This document shows positions 8,499 to 17,175 of a DNA stretch of 42,353 nt, one piece after another. A program made the translations under genes and the position numbers. Source of the stretch: Pirellulaceae bacterium (GTDB taxonomy: Bacteria; Planctomycetota; Planctomycetia; Pirellulales; Pirellulaceae); NCBI GenBank assembly GCA_028281725.1, contig JANQJJ010000183.1, forward strand, positions 1 through 42,353, written 5' to 3'. Position 1 is the first letter of the stretch. Each line of letters opens with the position of its first letter. The notes beneath the pieces were generated by a model. That model worked only from the letters and a program-made list of their open reading frames with translations. It had not been told where the DNA came from and ran no database searches.

Positions 8499-8923
8499 AG
8501 TACTCTCCATTGAAAGCCGTCGACCCGGTCAAGCACCTTCGGGCTCGAACCTTTAGGGATGGCAACGGCGGTCCTTCTAATCGAACGAAAAAGCTCAGGT
8601 ACTAGTTGTTAGAGGTTCGTTGACAAGTCTTGATAACACGGCGAGCGATTATGGGCTATTCAATCCCCTGTGTCAACTGTTAACGGAAGAATATGCTCCT
8701 TGAGGTGGTTTGGCCAAGGGATTTTGCGGCCAAACGGTTACGAGTATCGAGTTGGAAGGATGCCCAAGGGGAGTGTTTGTCCATGTCCATTTGGGGGTGG
8801 TGAAGTGGCTGCTCTAGCCAAGTTGCTGATTCAGTGAGAAACTGAGGTGCTACTGGGATTGCCCGGCGCTGCCACTGTAAGGGCCAAAGCGGGGGAATCT
8901 CTCTAAGCGGGAGGGTAGGCGTC
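8499..8923. other. Leader region upstream of nagB
   Basis: 425 bp without a gene, between the divergently transcribed zinc-ribbon gene and nagB. It contains a perfect 8-bp inverted repeat (8708-8735, listed separately) and G-rich segments near 8855-8915. The nagB ribosome site is probably the GGGAGGGTAGG stretch just before ATG 8924. No riboswitch could be recognised with confidence. Confidence 0.5.
8708..8735. promoter_or_regulatory. Inverted repeat upstream of nagB-nagA, possible operator or RNA hairpin
   Basis: GTTTGGCC (8708-8715) and GGCCAAAC (8728-8735) are perfect reverse complements separated by 12 bp. The site lies about 190 bp upstream of nagB. It does not match the NagC or DasR consensus sites that I know, so a repressor identity cannot be given. 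Confidence 0.4.
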
Positions 8924-9700
8924 ATGAAAGTGGTAGTGGCTCAAGATCGGGCAGAATTGGGTAGGTTTGTAGCGGAGCAGGCTGCCGATGTTTTGCGGGA
9001 CTGCCTGGGGCGGCAAGCGGAATGTCACATCGTAGTTGCTACCGGTTCGAGCCAGTTTGAAGTCCTGGATCAATTGGTGCAGCAGGCAGACATCGACTGG
9101 GGGCGCGTCCATGGGTTTCACCTGGACGAGTATCTGGGCCTCCCGCGTAGCCATTCCGCCTCTTTCTGCGGATATCTCGCATCGCGGTTTGTCGATCGCG
9201 TGCCGCTCGGTTCGTTTTGTTATCTCGACGGAACCCTCCCGGCGGATGAACTCAAACGGGCGGCCGATTCGGCGATTGGCGGCCGGCAAATTGATCTGTT
9301 GCTCTGTGGAATCGGAGAAAACGGTCACTTGGCGTTCAACGACCCTCCTGCCGACTTCCAGGCCACCGATCCCTACTTGGTGGTCGAACTGGACGAGGCA
9401 TGCCGTCGCCAACAGGTTGGTGAGGGGTGGTTTGACTCGCTCGCTCACGTGCCCAGTCACGCGATCAGCATGTCCGTTCATCAGATCCTGAAGGCCAAGC
9501 GGATTCTCTGCGCCGTCCCGGATCGGCGCAAGGCGTTGGCCGTTCAGGGCACGATCGAAGGGGAGATTTCTCAAGATGTTCCGGCATCGGCACTTCGGCA
9601 GCATGCCGATGTGACGCTGGTTCTCGATTCATCCAGCAGCAGCCTGCTGTCATCGTCCTCACTCGACCAGTGTGAGCACCTGGACAGCGCTTCGAGCTGA
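8924..9700 (+). CDS. nagB: Glucosamine-6-phosphate deaminase
   Basis: 258 residues. Converts glucosamine 6-phosphate to fructose 6-phosphate and ammonia, the last dedicated step of amino-sugar catabolism. Family signatures: VVATGSSQFEVLDQL (phosphate-binding loop), GFHLDEYLGLP with the catalytic-region Asp, SASFCGYL, and GIGENGHLAFNDP with the Asp/His pair. Length is near the 240-266 typical of the family. A Ser-rich tail (SSSSSLLSSSS) at residues 235-250 is unusual. Its TGA stop at 9698-9700 overlaps the ATG of nagA, so the two are translationally coupled. A 6-phosphogluconolactonase is the main alternative fold relative, but the HLDEYLGL motif and the nagA partner argue for NagB. Confidence 0.9.
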   Translation: MKVVVAQDRAELGRFVAEQAADVLRDCLGRQAECHIVVATGSSQFEVLDQLVQQADIDWGRVHGFHLDEYLGLPRSHSASFCGYLASRFVDRVPLGSFCYLDGTLPADELKRAADSAIGGRQIDLLLCGIGENGHLAFNDPPADFQATDPYLVVELDEACRRQQVGEGWFDSLAHVPSHAISMSVHQILKAKRILCAVPDRRKALAVQGTIEGEISQDVPASALRQHADVTLVLDSSSSSLLSSSSLDQCEHLDSASS

Positions 9701-10626
9701 TGACGGGCGCTGCGATGGGGTATGTCGATCTCCAAGTCAACGGCTACGTTGGGGTCGATTTCAATGACCCGCAAACGACCGTGACAGGGCTTAAGAAAGC
9801 CGCCGAGGCCATGCGTGCCGATGGCGTCCTCTGCGCGTTGCCCACGGTCATTACCGGCGCGCCGGACGCGATGTGCCGGTGCATCAGCAACATTCGGCAG
9901 GCCATCGAAGGCGATCGTCTCGTGGCCGAAGTATTTCAGGGAATTCACATCGAAGGTCCCTTCCTTTCACCCGTCGATGGTTTCATCGGCGCTCATCCGA
10001 GAGAACACGCGTGCGGTCAGGACCTAGCGGTACTCCAGCGGCTGTGTGATGCTGGCGGCGAGTTGACGAAACTGGTGACGTTGGCGCCGGAGATCGACGT
10101 CGATGGCCGGCTGACCCGATTCTGCGCAGAGCGAGGGATCTTGGTAGCAGCCGGACATACGGACGCATCATTGGAACAGCTGGACTGCTGCATTGAATCG
10201 GGCCTGACTCTTTTTACTCACCTGGGCAACGGCTGTCCCCGGAACATGGATCGTCATGACAACATTATCTATCGGGCGCTGCGAAGATCCGGCAGACTGA
10301 GATACACGTTGATTGCGGACGGTTTTCACGTGCCATCGTTGCTTTTTGGCAACCTAATGCAGTGGATTCCGCATGATCGCATCGCGGTCGTTTCCGATGC
10401 GATCAGCGCCGCCGGACTCGGCCCAGGTACCTATCAACTGGGGGCTAGAAGCGTTCGAATCGGTCCAGACAAAGCGGCGCGTGATCCCTCGGGAGAGCAC
10501 TTCGTGGGATCGGCTTGCACGCTCCGGGATGCGGACAACTGGCTCGCGGGCAGCATGGACTTGGGGGCGGATCTCAGGGAGCAACTGCTATGCGTCAATC
10601 CAAGGGCCTGGCTTGGCGGACTTTAG
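9700..10626 (+). CDS. nagA: N-acetylglucosamine-6-phosphate deacetylase, short form
   Basis: 308 residues from ATG 9700, which overlaps the nagB stop. A second ATG at 9715 directly precedes the conserved GYVDLQVNGYVGVDFND. Removes acetate from GlcNAc-6-P to feed NagB. Amidohydrolase features: GIHIEGPFLS (metal-binding Glu), AAGHTDAS (metal His), FTHLGNGCP (metal His; most homologues have FTHLFNAM), ADGFHVP, and VSDAISAAG with the catalytic Asp. The protein lacks the N-terminal beta-domain that most NagA proteins carry before the barrel, and stops soon after NPRAWLGGL, where others continue into the second half of that domain. At 308 against about 380 residues it is a barrel-only version. Confidence 0.88.
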   Translation: MTGAAMGYVDLQVNGYVGVDFNDPQTTVTGLKKAAEAMRADGVLCALPTVITGAPDAMCRCISNIRQAIEGDRLVAEVFQGIHIEGPFLSPVDGFIGAHPREHACGQDLAVLQRLCDAGGELTKLVTLAPEIDVDGRLTRFCAERGILVAAGHTDASLEQLDCCIESGLTLFTHLGNGCPRNMDRHDNIIYRALRRSGRLRYTLIADGFHVPSLLFGNLMQWIPHDRIAVVSDAISAAGLGPGTYQLGARSVRIGPDKAARDPSGEHFVGSACTLRDADNWLAGSMDLGADLREQLLCVNPRAWLGGL

Positions 10627-10960
10627 CGATTTTCTGGGCTGAGCGGAGGGCCCCCCACGCCCTGGGAAATCTGTGCCGGTTGTACCAGTGACTCGGGTTA
10701 TCCGTGTTTTGGCTGATGTGCGTTCTTGTCACAGGTGTTTTTTTGACATGGGTGGATCTGACTTCAAGCAGCGGAGTCGGCATTACCGAATCAATCACCC
10801 ATATCGCGAAGGAGGCATGGATCGGTACTTCCCGTACCACCGAATTTCAGTTTTCGGGTAGCTCCTACGTACTGCTTCGCGTTGGGGGCCGACAAGGGAC
10901 TGTTGGCACCTAAAGAACGTCAGACCGACCGGGTAGGGTCGGCAATTCACTCATGCAAGG
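10627..10960. other. Gene-poor stretch between nagA and the porin gene
   Basis: 334 bp. A 69-codon frame from GTG 10704 to 10913 begins with a hydrophobic stretch (FWLMCVLVTGVFLTWVDL) but has no Shine-Dalgarno and no recognisable relative. I treat it as unproven. The remainder is probably the porin leader. No intrinsic terminator with a T-run was seen after nagA. Confidence 0.4.
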
Positions 10961-12571
10961 ATGCGAGCTGAGATGAGGGCCTTTTGCTGCGCGGCGCGTT
11001 ATGCCGCTGCAATGTCGTTTATTGTTGTCACCTCGACCTCCGATCTTAAACCCGCCAGTGCCCAAACAGCACTGATGTCCTCGGCCGGTTCGATAGTCCA
11101 GCCTCTGACCGATCCCTCTGCCGGAGCGGCAATTGCGGCAGCCGATAGAAACAATTTTTCGGATCCTGCGAGTATCCTGGCGTCCGCGAGCGACGGTCAG
11201 GGGGAAGCGGCCTTGGGGTCGAGCCAGGATGCCGCCGCTCGGTTAGACGAGCTGGAGCAGATTTTTGACGAGCGACTGAAGGAACTGGAAAAGCAGTTCG
11301 AGTCGCGACTTGAGGCTGAGAAAGAGGCCAAGGCGGCGGCCAAGAAAAAGCCGACTTTCAAGCTCGGCGGTCGAATTCACATGGACTACTGGAACTTCCT
11401 GGACAATGAACCGGGGATTGGGTTCCTAGAGAATTCCGATCCGACCGCGGCAACGTTTGGCGATGACCCGGAAGACCGTTTCGTGTTTCGGCGAATTCGT
11501 ATGGAGTTTAGCGGCGACATCCCGCAGAACATGCTCTGGAGAATGCAGATCGATTTCAACAATCCGTCGTCGGCAGAGATGAAAGATATCTACTTCGGCT
11601 GGAACAATCTGCCTGGCAACAACACTTTCTTGATTGGAAATCAGAAACGCCCACTGGGATTAGACCATCTCAATAGTTCCCGATACAACGTCTTTGCAGA
11701 ACGTCCCCTGGTCGTCGAGTCGTTCAATGAAGACGCTCGTCGGGTCGGGGCAGCCGTCTATGGGTATTCCGATGAGGAAGACGTGCATTGGCGCTACGGG
11801 ATCTACTCATTGGAAAACATCTCGCGGGACGGTCGTTTTATCGGCGATTCAAGCCAACTGGGTGGATACGGCCGGCTGGCTGCCAGCCCATGGTATGACG
11901 CCGCCTCCGGTGGGCGTGGTTACTACCACTGGGCTCTAGCCGGCGCCGTTGCCAAACCGGACGGAGACAATTTTCCGAATGACACCAATGCCAACGAGGG
12001 GCGATTTCGAACCCGGCCGCTGGCGCGAAGCAGTTCTCGTTGGCTCGATACCGGCCGCATCGCCGGGGCGGACTGGTACGAGATTGTTGCACTCGAGAGC
12101 ATGCTCAATCTCGGACGACTGCAGCTAACCGGTGAGTACATGGCGTCGTTCATGCAACGCGACAATGTGACGCCGGGTACAGGGCAGGATTTGTCTTTCC
12201 AAGGTTTCTACGCTTACGCTTCGTACTTTCTGACCGGCGAACACATGCCATACAACCGCAGAACCGGAACGCTGGCCAGAGTGAAGCCGTTCGAGAACTT
12301 CTTTGTCGTGGACCGGATGCTCGGTGGAACCGGCTGTGGGTGGGGAGCACTGCAGATTGCGGGTCGTTACGACTATCTGGATCTCACCGATCAAGATATC
12401 ACCGGTGGAGAACAGCAAAGTTACACGCTAGGCGTGAACTGGTACTGGAATGCGTACTCCAAGGTCCAAACCAATCTGGTCTACGGGGATATCAAGGATC
12501 GGGGACCGATTGGCGGCTTCGATGGCGGCGATTTTTGGATCCTGGGCTCGCGGTTTATGTGCGACTTCTAG
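10961..12571 (+). CDS. Outer-membrane porin, OprP/OprO (Porin_O_P) type
   Basis: 536 residues with an N-terminal signal peptide (cleavage plausible after PASAQ). The order is a low-complexity Ala/Ser linker, a charged coiled coil at about 85-130 (LDELEQIFDERLKELEKQ) that may trimerise or bind the wall, then FKLGGRIHMDYWNF, the opening of the 16-strand barrel. Barrel segments typical of the phosphate-selective porin family follow, such as FRRIRMEFSGDI, KRPLGLDHLNSSRYNVF and YTLGVNWYWNAYSKVQTNLVY, and the protein ends FWILGSRFMCDF, close to the usual aromatic-terminated strand. A second in-frame start, ATG 10973, is possible. Substrate (phosphate or otherwise) cannot be told from the sequence. 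Regulation is not evident. Confidence 0.85.
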   Translation: MRAEMRAFCCAARYAAAMSFIVVTSTSDLKPASAQTALMSSAGSIVQPLTDPSAGAAIAAADRNNFSDPASILASASDGQGEAALGSSQDAAARLDELEQIFDERLKELEKQFESRLEAEKEAKAAAKKKPTFKLGGRIHMDYWNFLDNEPGIGFLENSDPTAATFGDDPEDRFVFRRIRMEFSGDIPQNMLWRMQIDFNNPSSAEMKDIYFGWNNLPGNNTFLIGNQKRPLGLDHLNSSRYNVFAERPLVVESFNEDARRVGAAVYGYSDEEDVHWRYGIYSLENISRDGRFIGDSSQLGGYGRLAASPWYDAASGGRGYYHWALAGAVAKPDGDNFPNDTNANEGRFRTRPLARSSSRWLDTGRIAGADWYEIVALESMLNLGRLQLTGEYMASFMQRDNVTPGTGQDLSFQGFYAYASYFLTGEHMPYNRRTGTLARVKPFENFFVVDRMLGGTGCGWGALQIAGRYDYLDLTDQDITGGEQQSYTLGVNWYWNAYSKVQTNLVYGDIKDRGPIGGFDGGDFWILGSRFMCDF

Positions 12572-12774
12572 TGCAAGCCCGCATACCCACATAGCCTCTA
12601 CTATCAACGGTTTCCAAACGAACTCGCTGCAAACTGGCTACACCAAAAGCAAAAATGCTCTTATCCCGACGATTGGGATACGGGAGTTCAAGCACCGGGA
12701 TAGAAGCAAGGTGATAGAAAACCATCGACCAGAAAAACTGGATAGAAACTATGCGGGAACAAGGACGCAACCGG

Positions 12775-12793
12775 GGACCCGGACCCCGGGTCC
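12775..12793. other. Perfect GC-rich hairpin upstream of the Cys-rich gene
   Basis: GGACCCGG (12775-12782) and CCGGGTCC (12786-12793) form an 8-bp stem with a 3-base loop. It lies about 200 bp after the porin stop and 40 bp before the next start. No T-run follows, so it is either a rho-assisted 3' end or a leader hairpin of the downstream gene. Confidence 0.5.
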
Positions 12794-12833
12794 GCCCGCA
12801 ACAAAACCACTCTGAAGTACGAGGATTAGGGAT

Positions 12834-13481
12834 ATGAGAACCGTCGTATGGAGCGTCTTACTCGCCACAGCTGTCTGGACCGGCACCCGGTCGGCACAGG
12901 CAGAAGGTGGCAACACGTGCTGCTGCTTCTGCGGAAAAAAAGTATGCGTGCTGGAGGTCTCGAAAGCCAAGGAAGATGTGACCTGTTTTGATGTCGAGGC
13001 CAAGGAAATCTGCATTCCCGGAATACGTTTTCCTTGGGACAAATGCGGAACGCGTCGATGCGGTAGTGTCCGCAAGATTTGCGTGCTGAAGGAAGAAAAG
13101 GGCGAAAAGACGGTCTGCAAGTACGACTGGTCCATCAAGACGATTTGCACGACCTGCTGCCGCCGACATGGACTCAAACACGGCGGTCGACACGCCGAGG
13201 TTCATCGTGACCAGCGCGTTCCATTTGAGTACTACGCGGCCGATTTAGAACAGCAGCTGGGAGGCTCTCCGCGGGAATCTTCCGGCCAGTTGCGACAGGG
13301 CCCGCCTGGGTATGCGACGGCGACCGCGATGCCCATCTCGACAGCGCCCGTCCCAATAACGCCCATCTCGGCAGCGCCCATCTCGACAGCGCCCGGTGCG
13401 GACGATTCCAGTTCGCGAAATCCGGTTGCTCTGCCGGCGGCAGGTGTCGCTCAGGCTCCGGCTATCAGGCTCCGGCTCTGA
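12834..13481 (+). CDS. Secreted cysteine-rich protein of unknown function
   Basis: 215 residues. Signal peptide 1-23 ending SAQAEG, then a Cys-rich region (residues 28-115) opening with CCCFCGKKVC and closing with CTTCCRRHGLK, with paired Cys in between (CIPG, CGTRRCG, CVLKEEKG). The dense cysteines suggest disulphides or metal binding in the periplasm. The C-terminal half is Pro/Ala/Ser/Thr-rich and contains a pentapeptide repeat of the PISTA type encoded by a 15-bp DNA repeat. I recall related proteins only in planctomycetes and know no function. The start follows a GGATTAGGG purine stretch. Confidence 0.7.
   Translation: MRTVVWSVLLATAVWTGTRSAQAEGGNTCCCFCGKKVCVLEVSKAKEDVTCFDVEAKEICIPGIRFPWDKCGTRRCGSVRKICVLKEEKGEKTVCKYDWSIKTICTTCCRRHGLKHGGRHAEVHRDQRVPFEYYAADLEQQLGGSPRESSGQLRQGPPGYATATAMPISTAPVPITPISAAPISTAPGADDSSSRNPVALPAAGVAQAPAIRLRL
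13332..13391 (+). repeat. Four 15-bp tandem repeats within the Cys-rich protein gene
   Basis: Units at 13332-13346, 13347-13361, 13362-13376 and 13377-13391. The first and fourth are identical (CCCATCTCGACAGCG), the third differs at one base, and the second is diverged. They encode PISTA, PVPIT, PISAA and PISTA in frame, so copy-number changes would keep the reading frame. Confidence 0.8.
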
Positions 13482-13558
13482 ATCGGCGGTCGCCCATAGG
13501 TTCCGGGACTGGAGGCGCAAGGTAGCGCGGCTGGCCAGCAGCCATGTGGGGGCAACTG

Positions 13559-13897
13559 CTAGACGGCGGTCGACTGCGTGTGTTGACTGGCAGGGGATAG
13601 TACGTTCACGCCGCGTATCTCTGGAAAGAGCTTTGCTTTGAGAATGCGCTGGAAAATCGATGCCTTACGCAAACGCGGGTCGTCTACGGTCACGATGTGG
13701 TTTTTTCCGCGGCGCGTTTGAAGCACTAGGGATCCGTCCGGACGAATCGCCGCGACAACCCAGTATTTGTCCACTTGGTACTGATAGGATTCGCCGTTAG
13801 GTGTCGCAAAGACATTCTTAGCCCTCGGTCCGGGCCGAGGGGTGTACTTGTCGAGCGTGTAAATCACCTTTTCGCCGACTCGATAGCGGTTGGACAT
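13559..13897 (-). CDS. Small conserved hypothetical protein
   Basis: 112 residues, no signal peptide, preceded by a good GGGAG at a sensible distance from the ATG at 13897. The sequence begins SNRYRVGEKVIYTLDKYTPR and continues with alternating basic and hydrophobic stretches (VVAAIRPDGSLVLQTRRGK), suggestive of a small beta-barrel such as an SH3- or KOW-like fold. It has the look of a family I associate with planctomycetes, but I know no function. It is divergent from the phosphatase gene. Confidence 0.7.
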   Translation of the reverse strand: MSNRYRVGEKVIYTLDKYTPRPGPRAKNVFATPNGESYQYQVDKYWVVAAIRPDGSLVLQTRRGKNHIVTVDDPRLRKASIFQRILKAKLFPEIRGVNVLSPASQHTQSTAV

Positions 13898-14074
13898 CGT
13901 AAACTCCCACCAATTTTAGCCACCCATTCCTCCAGATTTGCGGTGGCAGACCTGTACTAAGTTATGGCTCTATCCAAGTTGAGTATAGTTCAATTGTTAT
14001 AAAGAATCTGTGAAAATGAAGTCACTTAGCCAGAAATGCAACCGCGGATTGCTAGCTATACCGATTGGAGTTCG

Positions 14075-14560
14075 ATGTCCAACCGATCCAAAAGAGTCTT
14101 GTTCGTATGCCTCGGCAACATCTGTCGTAGCCCGGCTGCAGAGGGTGTGATGCGACAGCTGGTCGACGAGCGTGATCTGTCGGATCGAATCCAAATCGAC
14201 TCGGCTGGTACCAGCAGCTACCACCTTGGGAAACCGGCCGACCAACGGATGCGGTCAGCAGCTCAAGAGCGCGGACTTCAGCTGACCAGTCGCTCTCGCA
14301 TGGTGGCCCACCGCGATTTCTCCGAGTTCGATTTGATCGTCGCCATGGATCGTGACAACTACCGGGAACTGATGCGGATGTGCGAACGCTTCGGTGGAAA
14401 GGTGCGTCTGATGAGCGACTATCTGGACGACAGTTGGCCGCGCGATGTGCCGGATCCATACTACGGCGGTAGCGAAGGTTTTGAGGAGGTGCTGGACATG
14501 CTCCAGGCCGCCTGTCCGAGGCTGCTTGACGAACTGCAAGGCAATTGCGGTCCATCTTAG
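14075..14560 (+). CDS. Low-molecular-weight protein-tyrosine-phosphatase
   Basis: 161 residues from ATG 14075, chosen because GGAG lies four bases upstream and because the first strand of the fold (RVLFVCLGNICRS) follows at once; an ATG at 14036 would add 13 unrelated residues. The active-site loop is C12-LGNIC-R18 (CX5R) and the general-acid segment is VPDPYYGG near the C-terminus. An S..GT..YH segment follows the loop as in the family. Such enzymes dephosphorylate tyrosine kinases or arsenate-like substrates. No kinase or polysaccharide-export gene is adjacent, so the substrate is open. Confidence 0.9.
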   Translation: MSNRSKRVLFVCLGNICRSPAAEGVMRQLVDERDLSDRIQIDSAGTSSYHLGKPADQRMRSAAQERGLQLTSRSRMVAHRDFSEFDLIVAMDRDNYRELMRMCERFGGKVRLMSDYLDDSWPRDVPDPYYGGSEGFEEVLDMLQAACPRLLDELQGNCGPS

Positions 14561-14628
14561 CGCTCCAGGTCGCCGATCGGTGCGTCTTCCTGGTACCGGT
14601 CACTTACGGCGGCATCAGGCGACCGGCG

Positions 14629-15813
14629 CTAAAGACCGAGTTCTTGTTTGGCCTGGCTAAACATCTCCACGGCGAATTCCAGGTCTTCTGGTGAATGGGC
14701 GGCTGAAAGCTGAGTACGGATCCTGGCTTGGCCTTGCGGCACCACGGGATACGAAAAACCAATGACGTAAATGCCTTTGCCCAGCAGATTGTCTGCCATA
14801 GCGCTGGCTCGCCGAGCATCGCCGAGCATGATTGGCACAATCGGATGCTGGCCGGGGATAATCGTCAGGCCCAGCTTCGAAATCGCTTCGCGGAAGTAAC
14901 GCGTATTCTGTTCCAGCTTGTCTCGCAGCTGCGTGGAAGCTTGCAGCATCTCCAACGTCGCCAACGTGGCTGCCGCGATAGGAGGCGCGAGCGAGTTAGA
15001 AAACAGATAGGGTCGAGAACGCTGGCGCAGCCAATCCACAATCTCTTTCCGGCCCGACGTATAGCCGCCGCTGGCGCCGCCGAGTGCCTTACCGAGCGTG
15101 CCCGTCAGGACGTCGATACGCTCGACCACATCATGATGTTCATGGGTGCCGCGACCCTGCTTACCCATAAAACCGACTGCATGCGAGTCATCGACCATGA
15201 CTAGCGCGTTGTATTTGTCGGCCAGCTCGCACACGCTTGGCAGGTCCGCGACGATTCCATCCATGGAGAATACGCCGTCGGTAGCGATCATCCGGAACCG
15301 GCAGTCGGTCGCCTCTTTTAACTTGGCCTCCAGATCAGCCATGTTGTTGTTCTTGTAGCGAAAACGTTTGGCCTTACACAGTCGGACGCCATCAATAATG
15401 CTGGCATGGTTGAGTTCGTCCGAGATGATTGCATCTTCGGCGGACAGCAGAGTTTCAAACAACCCACCATTGGCGTCGAAGCACGAGGAATAGAGGATCG
15501 TATCGTCGGTTCCTAGAAATTGGCTCAGCGCGGATTCGAGTTCTTTGTGCAGCGCCTGCGTGCCACAGATGAATCGTACGCTGGCGAGCCCGTAGCCCCA
15601 CCGCCGGAGTGCTTGAGCTGCAGACTCGCGTACTTCGGGATGTTCGGCCAGCCCTAGGTAGTTGTTCGCGCACAGGTTCAGAACGCGCTGACCACTTTGC
15701 ACCACAATATGCGCGTCTTGCGGCGAGGTGATGATTCGCTCCTGTTTGGTCAGTCCGGCCGATTCGACTTCGGCGAGTTGTTGCCGTAAGTGATCTTGGA
15801 ATGCTCCGTACAT
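14629..15813 (-). CDS. kbl: Glycine C-acetyltransferase (2-amino-3-ketobutyrate CoA ligase)
   Basis: 394 residues, the usual length. A PLP enzyme of the alpha-oxoamine synthase family that cleaves 2-amino-3-oxobutyrate with CoA to glycine and acetyl-CoA. Signatures: [66 protein letters not shown] (PLP-contacting Asp and His) and [15 protein letters not shown] with the Schiff-base lysine at residue 242. It is the second gene of a minus-strand pair, 127 bp after the threonine dehydrogenase gene, so both steps of threonine breakdown to glycine are together. A purine-rich AAGAGAAG precedes the start. Confidence is high because of the motif set and the tdh partner. Confidence 0.95.
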   Translation of the reverse strand: MYGAFQDHLRQQLAEVESAGLTKQERIITSPQDAHIVVQSGQRVLNLCANNYLGLAEHPEVRESAAQALRRWGYGLASVRFICGTQALHKELESALSQFLGTDDTILYSSCFDANGGLFETLLSAEDAIISDELNHASIIDGVRLCKAKRFRYKNNNMADLEAKLKEATDCRFRMIATDGVFSMDGIVADLPSVCELADKYNALVMVDDSHAVGFMGKQGRGTHEHHDVVERIDVLTGTLGKALGGASGGYTSGRKEIVDWLRQRSRPYLFSNSLAPPIAAATLATLEMLQASTQLRDKLEQNTRYFREAISKLGLTIIPGQHPIVPIMLGDARRASAMADNLLGKGIYVIGFSYPVVPQGQARIRTQLSAAHSPEDLEFAVEMFSQAKQELGL

Positions 15814-15940
15814 TTTCTTCTCTTGTTTCTCTTCTCATGAGGCCTATGGGCGAACGTCTTTTTGCGGTGTGGTAGTTTTCTAGGCCGCCGCACGGGCGAC
15901 TGGTACACGGCCCCGGAGCCACCGCGATCAGGCTGCCAGA

Positions 15941-16987
15941 TTACTGGGCCGGGGCGGGTTCTTCTTGCCAATACAAAATGGACTTGCCGGTCATGCCAGT
16001 CGACATGGCCTCAAAAGCTGGTAGGAAGTCGGTGTAGTGGTAGCGATGGGTAATCACCGGAGAGATATCCAAGCCACCTTGGAGCATCACCGTCATTTTG
16101 TACCAAGTTTCATACATCTCACGACCATAAATGCCCTTGATCGTCAGCATGTTGAAGACGACCTGATTCCAGTCGATGGCAATGGGTTCGGTCGGGATTC
16201 CCAGCATGGCGATTTTGCCTCCGTGGGCCATATTGTCCAGCATCCCTCGGAAGGCGCTGGGGTTACCCGACATTTCGAGTCCCACGTCAAACCCCTCGGT
16301 CATGCCCAGCTCCTGCTGGACATCACGGAGCTGTTCCTGGGTGACATTCACGGTGCGTGTTGCTCCCATCCGAGTTGCCAATTCGAGCCGCCATGGATTG
16401 ACATCGGTTACGACGACAAACCGAGCGCCGGCGTGCCGCACCACGGCAGCCGCCATGCAACCAATGGGACCGGCACCGGTAATCAACACATCCTCTCCAA
16501 GAACCGGAAAGGAAAGGGCTGTGTGGACAGCGTTTCCAAAGGGATCGAAGATGGATGCGACGTCGCGAGCGACACCCTCAGGATGATGCCAGACGTTGGT
16601 CATCGGCAACGACAGGTATTCCGCGAAAGCGCCTGGCCGATCCACTCCGACTCCCCGAGTCACCGCGCACAAATGACGACGCCCGGCCAGGCAGTTGCGG
16701 CAACGGCCACACACAACGTGCCCTTCTCCACTGACCACATCGCCGAGCTGGAAGTCGTTGACATTGGTGCCCACCTCCACCACTTCACCCACGAACTCGT
16801 GCCCCACGGTCATGGGAACCGGTATGCTCTTCTGTGCCCAGCTATCCCACTGGTAGATGTGTAGATCCGTACCGCAGATACCGGTGCGATCGATCTTGAT
16901 CAACACGTCGTTGATGCCTACGACAGGCTCCGGGATATCCTCCATCCACAGGCCGGGTGCGGCCCGGCTTTTAACAAGTGCTTTCAT
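15941..16987 (-). CDS. tdh: L-threonine 3-dehydrogenase
   Basis: 348 residues, a zinc-dependent medium-chain dehydrogenase that oxidises threonine to 2-amino-3-oxobutyrate with NAD. The catalytic zinc ligands are visible: C38 in GICGTDLH and the GHE motif in [10 protein letters not shown]. The structural zinc cluster reads [16 protein letters not shown] Rossmann glycine motif ([14 protein letters not shown]) follows near residue 170, and MSGNPSAF and MLGIPTEP are typical of threonine dehydrogenase rather than generic alcohol dehydrogenases. It precedes kbl on the same strand, and its unstable product is the substrate of that enzyme. No strong Shine-Dalgarno is seen before the ATG at 16987. 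Confidence 0.95.
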   Translation of the reverse strand: MKALVKSRAAPGLWMEDIPEPVVGINDVLIKIDRTGICGTDLHIYQWDSWAQKSIPVPMTVGHEFVGEVVEVGTNVNDFQLGDVVSGEGHVVCGRCRNCLAGRRHLCAVTRGVGVDRPGAFAEYLSLPMTNVWHHPEGVARDVASIFDPFGNAVHTALSFPVLGEDVLITGAGPIGCMAAAVVRHAGARFVVVTDVNPWRLELATRMGATRTVNVTQEQLRDVQQELGMTEGFDVGLEMSGNPSAFRGMLDNMAHGGKIAMLGIPTEPIAIDWNQVVFNMLTIKGIYGREMYETWYKMTVMLQGGLDISPVITHRYHYTDFLPAFEAMSTGMTGKSILYWQEEPAPAQ

Positions 16988-17175
16988 GCTGAGAAGTTCT
17001 ATTGTGGGACGTGTTCTATGGATGGAATTCTATGGAAGCCCTACTCGAGGCACGGCCGGAGCGTATCGGCTATACTCGCCAGGTCCTTAGCGTTTTATCC
17101 CTCAGCCGCGAATGGTGGTAGGGGTTGAACGTTAGGTAATCGTTTCCACACCACTGATCCTGGGAGTGTATCTAC

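Noticed and set aside
8845..8905. A GCTGCCACTGTAAG-like stretch upstream of nagB resembling part of a cobalamin riboswitch core
   Set aside because: The diagnostic B12 box (AGCCAGGAGACCTGCC type) and the rest of the conserved scaffold are missing, and the downstream genes are unrelated to cobalamin.
10704..10913. 69-codon frame with a hydrophobic start
   Set aside because: It needs a GTG start without a Shine-Dalgarno, the second half is unremarkable, and it lies in a probable porin leader. Noted in the gap entry but not called as a gene.
16037..16864. 275-codon plus-strand frame opposite the threonine dehydrogenase gene
   Set aside because: It is fully antisense to tdh, whose motifs are complete. 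The composition is typical of a shadow frame and no family is recognisable.
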